Source: Nevskia sp.
GTDB taxonomy: Bacteria > Pseudomonadota > Gammaproteobacteria > Nevskiales > Nevskiaceae
Length of the DNA stretch: 45,777 nucleotides
Direction: 5' to 3'
NCBI RefSeq assembly: GCF_023266035.1
Contig: NZ_JAHFRY010000018.1
Coordinates: forward strand, 1 to 45,777
Shown: piece by piece, positions 19,138 through 28,793 of the stretch
Numbering within the stretch: position 1 is the stretch's first letter
How the letters are laid out: each line of letters starts with the position of its first letter
Position numbers and translations under genes: made by a program
The notes under the pieces: model-generated
Told to the model about the DNA's origin: nothing
The model's database searches: none
The model's input: only the letters and a program-made list of their open reading frames with translations

Positions 19138-20544
19138 ATGACGACCCGATTCGTTCCTGCACTTGATCTCGGCTGGTTGCTGCTGGAAACCGTCGATACC
19201 CCCAACCATGTTGGCGCGCTGATGATCTTCGAGCCGCCGGAGTCCGCTGGGCCAAGTTACATGAGGGATCTGACGGCCCATCTTCGCGCGGTCGATACTC
19301 TCGTCCAGCCTTGGAACCTGCACCTGCGGGATGGGCTGTTCAAGTCTGTCTTGCCGATGCTGGATACCTCGGGGAAACCGGACATGGAGTATCACGTCCG
19401 CCGGCTTGCGCTTCCCCAGCCCGGCGGCGAGCGTGAACTGGGTGAACTGGTGTCGCGCCTGCACGCAAACGCGCTCGATCTGCGCCGACCGATGTGGGAG
19501 TGTCATGTCATCGAAGGACTCGAAGGCAATCGATTTGCCCTGTTCATCAAGATCCATCATGTGCTGATCGATGGCGTCGCCGGCATGCGCATGTTCCAGC
19601 GGGCGATGTCACCCAATGCGCGGGACATCCGTCCCGCTCCCTGGGGCTATGTGCATCAGCTTCGGGGATCGAAAAAGGAAAAGGTGATCGGGAACCGAAA
19701 TCACACTGCGCCACCGGCTGTTGCCAGTCGCAGAGGCCTGGTGCTCAAGTCGATCGCCAATCTCTATCCAATGCTGAGGCCTCGCAACAGGCGAGTGAAA
19801 GATCTGGTCACCGGCTTTTCAGCGCCTAGCACAGTGCTCAATACGCGTATCACCGTTCAGCGGCGCGTTTCGACGCAGCGCTATTCGCTGCTTCGCCTCA
19901 AGCGCATTGCCGACGCCGCAAAGGTGTCGGTCAACGATGTGGTACTTGCATTTTGCGGCGGGGCTCTTCGGCGACTGCTATCAGAAGCGGGCGAACTGCC
20001 GAGCAAAAACAGCCTCAATACGTGCGTTCCCATCAGTCTCCGCTCCGCCGACGACGATATCAGCGTTGGAACGGCGATCAGCTTCGGCTTTGCGGATCTC
20101 GCGACCAATGAATCCAATCCATTGCGCCGACTTGAAAAGGTACACGCTTCAACCCGCGCGCTCAAGGAGGAATTGAGCACCCTTCCGAAAACCACTGTCG
20201 GCGCATTTTCCCTTGCCGTCATGGGTCCCTACGCAGCGCAACAGGCTGTAGGCCTCGCTGGACGGATGCGGCCGATGTTCAACGTGGTGATCTCGAATGT
20301 ACCGGGCCCAACCGACGATCTGTACCTGTTCGGTGCACGAATGGATGCCATGTACCCGGCATCGGTGCTTTACCACGGGCAGGCACTGAACATCACCTGT
20401 GTCCGCTACGGCGACCATCTTAACTTCGGCTTCACGGCATGGCGCGACGCATTACCCCATGTTCAGCGCATTTCCGTGTACTGCGCCGATGCAGTGGCCG
20501 AGCTGGAACAAGCTTTGGGATTATCTGCAGACCCTGTGAGCTGA
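19138..20544 (+). CDS. WS/DGAT family acyltransferase (wax ester synthase/diacylglycerol acyltransferase)
   Basis: 468 aa; 'MTTRFVPALDLGWLLLETVDTPNHVGALMIFEPP', catalytic 'HHVLIDGVAGMRMF' (HHxxxDG), 'NVVISNVPGP'; AGGAGGAG RBS. Confidence 0.93.
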   Translation: MTTRFVPALDLGWLLLETVDTPNHVGALMIFEPPESAGPSYMRDLTAHLRAVDTLVQPWNLHLRDGLFKSVLPMLDTSGKPDMEYHVRRLALPQPGGERELGELVSRLHANALDLRRPMWECHVIEGLEGNRFALFIKIHHVLIDGVAGMRMFQRAMSPNARDIRPAPWGYVHQLRGSKKEKVIGNRNHTAPPAVASRRGLVLKSIANLYPMLRPRNRRVKDLVTGFSAPSTVLNTRITVQRRVSTQRYSLLRLKRIADAAKVSVNDVVLAFCGGALRRLLSEAGELPSKNSLNTCVPISLRSADDDISVGTAISFGFADLATNESNPLRRLEKVHASTRALKEELSTLPKTTVGAFSLAVMGPYAAQQAVGLAGRMRPMFNVVISNVPGPTDDLYLFGARMDAMYPASVLYHGQALNITCVRYGDHLNFGFTAWRDALPHVQRISVYCADAVAELEQALGLSADPVS

Positions 20545-20594
20545 TCACCGTCGAGCGACTGGGGATAGAAGTCATCGGCATGAATCTGGAGGAT

Positions 20595-21236
20595 TCACGC
20601 AGATTCGACCAAAAAGGCACCTTCGGAAATCAGCGATGCGATCTGCCGTGCAAGCTGCTCTACCGATCCTTTTTTGGGATCGTACCATTCTACCGTCCAG
20701 TTGACTGCCCCGAGCATCACCAGACGCGCAAGATGGATATCAATCCCCGGCCGCAATTCACCCTTGACTGCCGCTTCAGTCAGCAGCTCATCCCAGAAAT
20801 CGCTGTACGACCTTCGCAGTTTCTGGTTGGCTTTCCTCAGCTTGTCTGGCAACTGCCCGTAGTTCCTGATGTTCGCCGACGTGAAGTCCCCGTGTTCAAG
20901 CAGACCGAAGAGGTGACCCTCGACAGCAGCCGCAATCTTGAGTCTTGAACTTGCATCTTCGGGCAGCGTGGCCAGACGCGCATTTACCGAATTTTGAACA
21001 GCGTTGATCCCGGCATCGAGAATCTCCAGCAACATCTCCTCCTTGGAACCGAAATGGTAGTAGACGCTGCCCGCCTGGATTCCAGCCGCGCCGGCAATCT
21101 GGCGAACCGTAGTTGCCGAATAACCCTGATTACGAATCAGTCGGGCTGCCGAAGTCAGCAGGAGCCTGCGGGTGACGTCGGCAATTGCTTCAGGAGCCTT
21201 CTTTTTCTTGACAGACCTGCGCGTCGCGATTGCCAT
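20595..21236 (-). CDS. TetR/AcrR family transcriptional regulator
   Basis: Likely start MAIATRRSVKKKKAPEAIADVTRRLLLTSAARLIRNQGYSATTVRQIAGAAGIQAGSVYYHFGSKEEMLLEIL: canonical TetR HTH. Longer ORF start at 21278 possible. Confidence 0.92.
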   Translation of the reverse strand: MAIATRRSVKKKKAPEAIADVTRRLLLTSAARLIRNQGYSATTVRQIAGAAGIQAGSVYYHFGSKEEMLLEILDAGINAVQNSVNARLATLPEDASSRLKIAAAVEGHLFGLLEHGDFTSANIRNYGQLPDKLRKANQKLRRSYSDFWDELLTEAAVKGELRPGIDIHLARLVMLGAVNWTVEWYDPKKGSVEQLARQIASLISEGAFLVESA

Positions 21237-21499
21237 TTTTCCTTGCCAATATGTTTTGGCTGCGATTTTGACACGCATTTGCCGAAAGCGGCTTCCAGCG
21301 CGAGGATCAGCTTGCGACGCCCTCCTTGCGGCCGGTGCCGATCGGCGATGATCGTCGCCCGCATCGGGGCGTAATCCGCACCGATGCTGCGGCCTTCGCC
21401 GATAGCGGTACCGGTGCGCGCGAGGTACGCGTCTGGTGCGCGCCAGCAGAGGATCTCGCCGCAGTTGACAATCAACAGCGTCGAGAAACCCACGCCACT

Positions 21500-22315
21500 T
21501 CAGCCCAGACTCGGCCAGCGCGGTTTGCGCTTTTCGAGAAAAGCCTGCTGCCCCTCCACGCCCTCGGGGCCGCGGTTGAGTTCACCGAAGCGACGACCCG
21601 CATATTCGATCAGCGCATCCAGCGGCATCTCACCGACCCGGTTCATGATCGCCTTGGTCGCCGAGCAGGCCATCGGCCCGCAGGCGTCGATGTCGTCCAG
21701 CATGCGCGCGAGCCTGGCTTCCAGTTCGGCCGTAGTCTGCGCGACCTCATGCGCTACGCCCAGGCGCACGGCCTCCTCGCCGTTGAGACGACGGCCGGTG
21801 AGACCGAGATAGCGCGCGTTGGACAGGCCGACGCGGCGCACCACGTGCGGTGCGATCTGCGCCGGTGCGACGCCGATGCGGGTCTCCGACATGCCGATCT
21901 GCACGTCGTGCATCACCAGCGTGATGTCGAAGGTGCAGGCGAAGCCGAAGCCGCCACCGAGCGCGAAACCTTCGACCACCGCGACCGTGGTCTGCGGCAG
22001 CTTTGCGAGGCGCAGGAACATGCGGCCGGCGCGGATGTTGCGCTCCATGGCGATGTCCGCGCCGGGACGCGACTCGTTGGTCTGCGCGCGGCGCTCGCGA
22101 ATGTCGCCACCGGCGCAGAAATGCCCGCCTGCGCCGCGCACGATTACCGAGCGCACGGAAGGATCGTCCTCCAGTCGCGTGATGAGGTTCTCCAGTTGCA
22201 TCAGCATCGCGTCGTTGAGCGCGTTGCGGCGCTCGGGACGATTGAAGGTGACGAACAGACGCGCGCCGTCCTGCTTCAGCAGTAGCGTCGGGGATTCCGT
22301 TTCCGAGTTCTGCAT
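21500..22315 (-). CDS. Enoyl-CoA hydratase/isomerase family protein
   Basis: 271 aa; 'FNRPERRNALNDAMLMQLENLI', 'VRGAGGHFCAGGDIRE', 'AVVEGFALGGGFGFACTFDITL'. Confidence 0.92.
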   Translation of the reverse strand: MQNSETESPTLLLKQDGARLFVTFNRPERRNALNDAMLMQLENLITRLEDDPSVRSVIVRGAGGHFCAGGDIRERRAQTNESRPGADIAMERNIRAGRMFLRLAKLPQTTVAVVEGFALGGGFGFACTFDITLVMHDVQIGMSETRIGVAPAQIAPHVVRRVGLSNARYLGLTGRRLNGEEAVRLGVAHEVAQTTAELEARLARMLDDIDACGPMACSATKAIMNRVGEMPLDALIEYAGRRFGELNRGPEGVEGQQAFLEKRKPRWPSLG

Positions 22316-22343
22316 GGACTTTCTCGCGTGCTTGATGGCGGAT

Positions 22344-24326
22344 TCAGGACGGCTGCATGCGTCGACGCAGGTCGTCCACTGCCTGCGGATTCACCAGCGC
22401 CGACAGGTCCCCCGGATCGCTGCCCTGGTAGACGGCGCGCACCACGCGGCGCATCACCTTGAGGTTGCGTGTCTTGGGCAATTCATCGGCGAACACCACG
22501 GATTTCGGACGGTAGGACGTGCCCATGCCGTCGACCACGGCTTTCGACAGACGCTGACGCAGGGCCTCGTCAGCGACCTCACCCGGCATCGGCACACAGA
22601 CGCAGACCAGCGCCGAGCCTTTCGATTCGTCCGGCACGCCGATCACCGCGACTTCTGAAACGGTGCCGGTGGCGGTGAGGAGATTCTCGATTTCGGTCGG
22701 GCCGGTGCGCTTGCCGGAAACCTTGATGGTGTCGTCGGAGCGGCCGAGCACGTAGTACATGCCGTCGGCGTCGTGGCGCACGAAGTCGCCGTGTACCCAC
22801 AGGCCGGGCAGCAGGTTCCAATAGCTGTCGAGGTAACGCGCGTCGTCCTTCCACAGGCTCTTGGTCATGCCGATGCTGGCCTGGCGCAGCACCAGTTCAC
22901 CCACCTGTCCCAGCGGCACCGGATCGCCTGATTCGCTGACGATGCCGAGGCCCACGCCGAGACCCGGTCCGGCGAAGGAACTCGGGCGCTGCGGATGGTG
23001 CAAGGTACTGACCAGATTGCAGCCACCGACTTCGGTGCCCCCGACGATGTTGAGAATCGGCAGCCGACGCTTGCCTACGTGTTCGAACATCCATCGCCAG
23101 GGTGCGGCGGTCCAGGCTTCGCCACCGGAATGCAACATGCGCAGGCTCGAAAGATCGTAGCGTTCCACGTCCTCGTTGCCGTAGCGCATCAGGTTGCGGA
23201 TCAAGGTGGGAGCGACCCCCAGATAGGTGACCTTGTGATTCTGGATCAGGCGCCAGAAGCGGCCGGTATCGGGATAGTCAGGGGTGCCTTCCGCAACCAG
23301 CAGGCTGCCGCCGAAGTAGCTCGGAATGCAAGCGCACATCGCGCCGACCATCCAGCCCATGTCACTGAGGAAGAAGTAGCGGTCGCTGCCGCGAAAGTCG
23401 GCGCAGATGTGCATGTCGCGCGTGACCATCGAGCCTAGAAAACTCACGTGCGTCCACACGCAGCCCTTGGGCTTGCCGGTGGTGCCGGAGGTGTAGAGCA
23501 GCACGGCCGCAGCTTCGGCATCCATCGGTTCGGTCGCGAGCGCGGCGGGCTGCGGCGTGACCCGCTCGTGCCACCAGTGATCGCGCCCGGCCTGCATCGC
23601 CACCGGCAGCTTGTCGCCAAGCCGCCGCACGACGATGACGTGCTCCACGGTCGGCACTTGCGGCAGCGCCTCGTCCAGCACCGGCTTCATCGCACCCAGG
23701 CTGCCACGCCGCCAGGTACCGTCGGCCGTGATCACCGCGCGCGCGCCGCCGTCATTCAGCCGCGTGATCAGTGGCTGCGGGCCGAAGCCCGAGAACAGCG
23801 GCATGACGATGGCGCCGATCTTGAGGATGGCGAAGAAGGCGACGAAGGTTTCCGGCAGGTTGGGCATGTAGATGCCCACGACGTCGCCCTCGCCGACCCC
23901 GAGTTGCTTGAGCGCGTTCGCGAGCCGGCAGATCTCGGCGTCGAACTCGGCATAGCTGAGCTTGCGCTGTTCTTCCGGTTTCTCGCCCTCCCACACGAGG
24001 AAAGTCTGATCCCACACCGGCGTGCCGCGATGGCGATCAATGCAGTTGAGCACGATGTTGGTGGTGCCGCCGATGCACCAGCGCGCCCAGGGCTGGCCGC
24101 GCGACACGTCGAGCATCTGCGTGCAGGGCTGATAGAAACGGAAATCGCTGAACTGGAACACCTGTTCCATCAGCCAGCCCGGATCGGCGTCGGCGCGTGC
24201 GCTCAGGGATTCGAAGCTCGCCTCGCCGACGTGGCGCAGGAAGGCAGTGAGCACGCTGCCCGCGATCAGCTCGGGGGTGGGCGTCCAGTCGAAGGGCGCA
24301 TCGGGTGCAGCGGCGTTCGGGTTCAT
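22344..24326 (-). CDS. AMP-dependent acyl-CoA synthetase (acetyl/acetoacetyl-CoA synthetase-like, 660 aa)
   Basis: 'LLYTSGTTGKPKGCVWTHVSFL' P-loop, 'NIVGGTEVGGCNL', 'YYVLGRSDDTIKVSGKRTGPTEIENLL'. Confidence 0.92.
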   Translation of the reverse strand: MNPNAAAPDAPFDWTPTPELIAGSVLTAFLRHVGEASFESLSARADADPGWLMEQVFQFSDFRFYQPCTQMLDVSRGQPWARWCIGGTTNIVLNCIDRHRGTPVWDQTFLVWEGEKPEEQRKLSYAEFDAEICRLANALKQLGVGEGDVVGIYMPNLPETFVAFFAILKIGAIVMPLFSGFGPQPLITRLNDGGARAVITADGTWRRGSLGAMKPVLDEALPQVPTVEHVIVVRRLGDKLPVAMQAGRDHWWHERVTPQPAALATEPMDAEAAAVLLYTSGTTGKPKGCVWTHVSFLGSMVTRDMHICADFRGSDRYFFLSDMGWMVGAMCACIPSYFGGSLLVAEGTPDYPDTGRFWRLIQNHKVTYLGVAPTLIRNLMRYGNEDVERYDLSSLRMLHSGGEAWTAAPWRWMFEHVGKRRLPILNIVGGTEVGGCNLVSTLHHPQRPSSFAGPGLGVGLGIVSESGDPVPLGQVGELVLRQASIGMTKSLWKDDARYLDSYWNLLPGLWVHGDFVRHDADGMYYVLGRSDDTIKVSGKRTGPTEIENLLTATGTVSEVAVIGVPDESKGSALVCVCVPMPGEVADEALRQRLSKAVVDGMGTSYRPKSVVFADELPKTRNLKVMRRVVRAVYQGSDPGDLSALVNPQAVDDLRRRMQPS

Positions 24327-24338
24327 GACGGGGCTCTT

Positions 24339-25142
24339 TCAGCGCGAAGCGTGGCGGCGGTTCCACGAGGGCTTGCGCTTGTCGAAGAAACTCTGCATGC
24401 CTTCCTTGGCCTCCTCGGTTTCCCAGAAGTCGGCGAGGCGATCCACGGTGTAGATGAGGTTGTCCGCCTCGTTGTGGCGGGCGACGTACTGCGCGAGGCG
24501 CTTGGTCATGGCCACCGCTCCCGGGGCGCAGGACAGCGCAAGGTCCAGCTCGGCGTCGATCGCATCATCAAGCCGTGCCGCGGGCACCACTTCATGCACC
24601 AGGCCCAGGCGCTGCGCCTCGGTCGCCGTCATCGGCCTGGCGTTGAGCATCACGCGACGCACCTGGCTGGGGCCGAGCTTGGCGGCGACGTAGGGCGAAA
24701 TGGTCGCGGGCACCAGTCCCAGACGCACCTCGGTGAGCGCGAAGCGCGCGCTGTCCACCGCAACGGCGACGTCGCAGACCGCGATCATGCCGACGCCGCC
24801 GCCGTAAGCCGGGCCGTTGATGCGGCCGATGACCAGGCGCGGAAACGTGTCGAGCCGCGCCAGGATGTCGGCCAGGGGACGGCCGTTCCTGATGCGCTGC
24901 GCACGTGGCTGTTCACGCTGGCTTTGCTGCCAGCGGAAGTCGCCACCGGCGCAGAAGCTCTCGCCCTCGCCGGACAGCACCAGCACGCGCACGGCAGGGT
25001 TGGCCTCCAACAGATCCAGCGCCGCAGAAATCTCCGCGAACATGGTCTGGTTGAGCGCGTTGTGTACCTCGGGGCGCGCGAGTGTGAGGCGCGCAACGCC
25101 GGCTTCGTCGACGGCGAGCTTGATGGTTTCAAAATTTTCCAT
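24339..25142 (-). CDS. Enoyl-CoA hydratase/isomerase family protein
   Basis: Track ORF extends to 25235, but Met at 25142 (MENFETIKLAVDEAGVARLTLARPEVHNALNQ) avoids overlap with the carboxylase gene; 'LSGEGESFCAGGDFRW', 'GRINGPAYGGGVGMIAVCDVAVA'. Confidence 0.92.
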   Translation of the reverse strand: MENFETIKLAVDEAGVARLTLARPEVHNALNQTMFAEISAALDLLEANPAVRVLVLSGEGESFCAGGDFRWQQSQREQPRAQRIRNGRPLADILARLDTFPRLVIGRINGPAYGGGVGMIAVCDVAVAVDSARFALTEVRLGLVPATISPYVAAKLGPSQVRRVMLNARPMTATEAQRLGLVHEVVPAARLDDAIDAELDLALSCAPGAVAMTKRLAQYVARHNEADNLIYTVDRLADFWETEEAKEGMQSFFDKRKPSWNRRHASR

Positions 25143-25149
25143 GGTGCTT

Positions 25150-27141
25150 TCAGCCCGCCTTACCGATTCTGACGACCACCGCATTGCGTTCCACCGTCTG
25201 GCCTTCCGTGCAGTGCGTGGACTCGACCACGCCATCAGCCTCGGCGCAGATGCGCATTTCCATCTTCATGGATTCGAGGATCGCAACAACATCGCCGGTC
25301 TTCACCGCGTCGCCGCTCTTCACGTTGACCTTGAGAATCATCCCCATCATCGGCGCGCGAAGCTCGCCGCTCGCCTCGCTGGTGGCGCTGATGTAGCTGA
25401 GATAGGGCAGCGCCTCGAAGGCGTGCGTGCCAGCGTCGTCCTGCACGTGGACCGTATCGCCGTCCTGGATCACGCGCACGTTGAGGCGGCGGTTGCCGAG
25501 GATGGCGAGATAGCGGTGGTCACCGAGGGGGCGCAGGTTCAGTTCCGTGGGCGCGTCGTCCACCGCGAGCCGCTGGCTGCCGTCGGCAGCCAGCGGGGCG
25601 AAGCGGATCGCGGCCGAGACCACTCCGCTTTGCAGATGCAGCGCGGGGATCGGCGCCAGGCCATCGCCGGAATCGGCCATCTGCCAGCCGGTGAGTGCAG
25701 CTGCGGACCACACGCCGGCCGCGGGCTCGGCGCGATTGCGCAGCAGCCAGACGTAGGCAGCAATCGCGAGCGTGCCATGGTCGTGCAGTGCGGTCTTCAG
25801 TGACCACGAGGCTATCTGCTCGTCGATGAGCCGCGTGTGGAAGCTGGCGTCGCGCGTCTGCGGCAAGGACAACAGGCGCTTGAGGAACGCGCGGTTGGTG
25901 ATGACGCCGAACACGCTCATCTCGTCCAGTGCGAGCTGCATGCGGTCCATCGCCTGGTCGCGTGTCGGCGCGTGGGTGATGAGCTTGGCCAGCATCGGGT
26001 CGTACCAGGGCGTGACCTCGCTGCCGGTATCTACGCCGGCCTCCACGCGCACGCCTCGGGCCGGGAAACTCACGTGCGCGAGCCGTCCGGTGGAGGGCAG
26101 GAAGTTGGCGGATGGGTCCTCGGCACAGATGCGCGTCTCGACCGCGTGACCGCTGACCTTCACATCGCTCTGGTTCAGCGCCAGCCCTTCACCCGAGGCG
26201 ATGCGCAGCATCAGTTCCACGACGTCCAGCCCGGTCACCTCCTCGGTGACGGGATGCTCCACCTGCAGGCGCGGGTTCACCTCCAGAAAATAGTAGTGAT
26301 CGCCCTGCACGATGAATTCCACCGTGCCGACGTTGCGATAGTTCAGGCGCTCGCCGAGGCGCACGGCGTCGGCCAGCAGGCGCTCGCGCAGACCTGGCGC
26401 GAGCGGCGCAGCGGGTGCTTCCTCGACCAGCTTCTGGTGGCGGCGCTGCAGGGTGCATTCGCGCTCGAACAGGTGAATAACCTTGCCCTTTCCGTCGCCG
26501 ACGATCTGCACTTCGATGTGTCGCGCCCGCTCGATCATCTGTTCGACGATCAGCGAGGGCGAGCCGAAGGAGTTCTTCGCCTCGCGCATCGCCGACTCGA
26601 TGTCCGCAGCCAGCGTGTCCAGCGTGTCCAGCGCACGCATGCCCTTGCCACCGCCGCCGGCCGCGGCCTTGAGCATCACCGGCAGGCGCAGGCCGCGCAC
26701 GGTGTCGGCGATTTTCATGGCGTCATCGCTGGCGCCCTCGCTGCCCGGCACCACCGGCACGCCGGCCGCTATGGCCTCGCGCTTGGCCATGGCCTTGTCG
26801 CCGAGCCGGTCGATGACCTCTGGCGTGGGGCCGATGAAGGCGAGGCCCGCGGCCTCGACCGCGCGCGCGAAAGCCGCGTTCTCGGCGAGAAAGCCGAAGC
26901 CCGGATGGATGGCCTCTGCGCCTACGCTTTTGGCCGCCTCGATCACGCGCTCCATGCGCAGGTAGCTCTCGGCGGCAGGCGCACCGCCGATCTCGATGCT
27001 CTGGCCGATCTCGCGCACATGCAGCGCGTCGCGATCCGCTATGGAATGCACGCCGGCCGCGCCGACGCCGAGGCGGCGGCAGGTGCGGGCGATGCGGCAG
27101 GCGATTTCGCCGCGGTTGGCGATCAGGATTTTCTTGAACAT
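25150..27141 (-). CDS. Acyl-CoA carboxylase alpha subunit (biotin carboxylase + BCCP)
   Basis: 663 aa; 'KILIANRGEIACRIARTCRRLGV', 'KAAAGGGGKGMR', 'EVNPRLQVEHPVTEEVTGLDVVELML', biotinylation motif 'AILESMKMEMRI'. Confidence 0.95.
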   Translation of the reverse strand: MFKKILIANRGEIACRIARTCRRLGVGAAGVHSIADRDALHVREIGQSIEIGGAPAAESYLRMERVIEAAKSVGAEAIHPGFGFLAENAAFARAVEAAGLAFIGPTPEVIDRLGDKAMAKREAIAAGVPVVPGSEGASDDAMKIADTVRGLRLPVMLKAAAGGGGKGMRALDTLDTLAADIESAMREAKNSFGSPSLIVEQMIERARHIEVQIVGDGKGKVIHLFERECTLQRRHQKLVEEAPAAPLAPGLRERLLADAVRLGERLNYRNVGTVEFIVQGDHYYFLEVNPRLQVEHPVTEEVTGLDVVELMLRIASGEGLALNQSDVKVSGHAVETRICAEDPSANFLPSTGRLAHVSFPARGVRVEAGVDTGSEVTPWYDPMLAKLITHAPTRDQAMDRMQLALDEMSVFGVITNRAFLKRLLSLPQTRDASFHTRLIDEQIASWSLKTALHDHGTLAIAAYVWLLRNRAEPAAGVWSAAALTGWQMADSGDGLAPIPALHLQSGVVSAAIRFAPLAADGSQRLAVDDAPTELNLRPLGDHRYLAILGNRRLNVRVIQDGDTVHVQDDAGTHAFEALPYLSYISATSEASGELRAPMMGMILKVNVKSGDAVKTGDVVAILESMKMEMRICAEADGVVESTHCTEGQTVERNAVVVRIGKAG

Positions 27142-27172
27142 GGTCGGGTATCAGGTATTGGTCGGCCGCGCA

Positions 27173-28780
27173 TCACATGCGGAACACGCCCATGCGGGTC
27201 GGAATGGCCTTGGTGCGGCCGGCGAGATCGAGCAGCAACGCCATCACCTCGCGCGTCTCGGTGGGTTCGATGACCATGTCGCACCACAGGTTGCGCGCGT
27301 AGTTGTACGGGCTCACGAAGTCGGTGAACTCCTGCCGGATTGGCGCCTCGTAGGCGGCGCGCTCGTCGGCCGTCCAGCTCTTGCCTTCGCGCTGCTGGAT
27401 GGTCTCGCGCACCATCGACATCGTGGTCGCCGCCTGGTCCGGCCCCATCAGTCCGGCGTGCGCCGTCGGCCACATCATCATGCAGTGCGGGCTGAAGCCG
27501 CGGCCGCACATTGCCATGTAGGCCGCAGCATAGGACGCGCCGGTGATCAGCGTGTACTTGGGCACGTTGGCCGAGGCCATCGCGGTCATGAACTTGGCGC
27601 CGTGCTTGGCGATACCCGCGCGCTCCACCGTGGTGCCCACCATGAAGCCGGGGGTATCGACCAGGAACAGCATCGGCACATCGCGCTTGCAGCACATCTC
27701 CATGAAATGCGCGCCCTTGACCGCGCTTTCGGGGAACATCACGCCATTGCTGGCGAGAATGCCGATGGGATAGCCGTGGATGTTGGCGAAGCCGCAGATG
27801 AGTGTTTCGCCAAACAGCGGCTTGAATTCCTGCAGCACGCTGCCATCCACCAGCCGCGCAAGAATCTCGCGGGTGTTGTTCGGCACACGACGATCAGCGC
27901 TGAACAGGCCGTAGATTTCGGCAGGGTCGTACAGCGGCCGCTCGGGCTGCGCGAGCGGCCAGCGCAGCGCCGGACGCGGCTCCAGCCGGGCGACAATGTC
28001 GCGCGTGATGGCCAGCGCATGGCTGTCGTTCTCGGCCATGTGATCGGTCACGCCGCTGATGGTGCTGTGCATCAGCGCGCCGCCGAGCGATTCGATGTCG
28101 CTCACCTCCTTGGTCGCGGCGTAGACGAGCTGCGGGCTGCCGAGAAACATCGCGCCCTGGTTGCGGATGATGACCACCTCATCGCACAGCGCCGGGATGT
28201 ACGCCCCGCCCGCGGTGGACGGCCCGTGGACGATGGCGATCTGCGCGATGCCCTCGGCCGACATGCGCACCTGGTTGTACATGATCGAACCGGCCTGGCC
28301 CTCGTCCGGGAAGATGTTCGCGAGGTCGGGCAGAAATCCGCCACCGGACTGGACCATGGTGATGCACGGCAGTCGGTGCTGCCACGCAAACTGCTGCGCC
28401 CGCGTGTGGCGCTTGGTGGTCATGCCGAACATGGTGCCGCCCTTCACCGTCGCCTCGTTGACGATGAGCATGCAGGCGCGGCCCTGCACCATGCCGACGC
28501 CGGTGATGATGGTGGCGCCGGGCGGCACCCCCTCGTACATTCCCTCGCCCGCCATGTGGCCGAATTCGAGGAAGGGCGAACCGGGATCCAGCAGCGCGCT
28601 GATGCGCTCGCGCGGCAGCATCTGCCCGCGGCTCTTGTGCAGCGCGCGGGCTTTTTCCGATCCGCCGACGCTCGCCGCAGCGCGGCGTGTCTTCAGCTCG
28701 GCGATCTGTGCGAGATAGGCCGCGCGGTTGCGCGAGAATTCTTCTGACGAAGTCGATACATGGGAAGTCAGGACGCTCAT
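27173..28780 (-). CDS. Acyl-CoA carboxylase beta subunit (carboxyltransferase), copy 1
   Basis: 535 aa; 'RGQMLPRERISALLDPGSPFLEFG', 'GPSTAGGAYIPALCDEVVII', 'VDTPGFMVGTTVERAGIAKHGAKFMTA'; methylcrotonyl/geranyl-CoA carboxylase-like. Confidence 0.93.
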   Translation of the reverse strand: MSVLTSHVSTSSEEFSRNRAAYLAQIAELKTRRAAASVGGSEKARALHKSRGQMLPRERISALLDPGSPFLEFGHMAGEGMYEGVPPGATIITGVGMVQGRACMLIVNEATVKGGTMFGMTTKRHTRAQQFAWQHRLPCITMVQSGGGFLPDLANIFPDEGQAGSIMYNQVRMSAEGIAQIAIVHGPSTAGGAYIPALCDEVVIIRNQGAMFLGSPQLVYAATKEVSDIESLGGALMHSTISGVTDHMAENDSHALAITRDIVARLEPRPALRWPLAQPERPLYDPAEIYGLFSADRRVPNNTREILARLVDGSVLQEFKPLFGETLICGFANIHGYPIGILASNGVMFPESAVKGAHFMEMCCKRDVPMLFLVDTPGFMVGTTVERAGIAKHGAKFMTAMASANVPKYTLITGASYAAAYMAMCGRGFSPHCMMMWPTAHAGLMGPDQAATTMSMVRETIQQREGKSWTADERAAYEAPIRQEFTDFVSPYNYARNLWCDMVIEPTETREVMALLLDLAGRTKAIPTRMGVFRM

Positions 28781-28793
28781 GGTGTTCTCGTCC

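Noticed and set aside
20581-20597. TGAATC-TGGAG-GATTCA hairpin between WS/DGAT and TetR as a bidirectional terminator
   Set aside because: Only 6-bp AT-containing stem, no T-tract, and it overlaps the TetR stop codon.
23448-25172. 574-aa plus-strand ORF opposite the acyl-CoA synthetase and ECH genes
   Set aside because: Antisense to two strongly supported genes; His/Arg/Ala-rich composition typical of spurious ORFs in GC-rich DNA.
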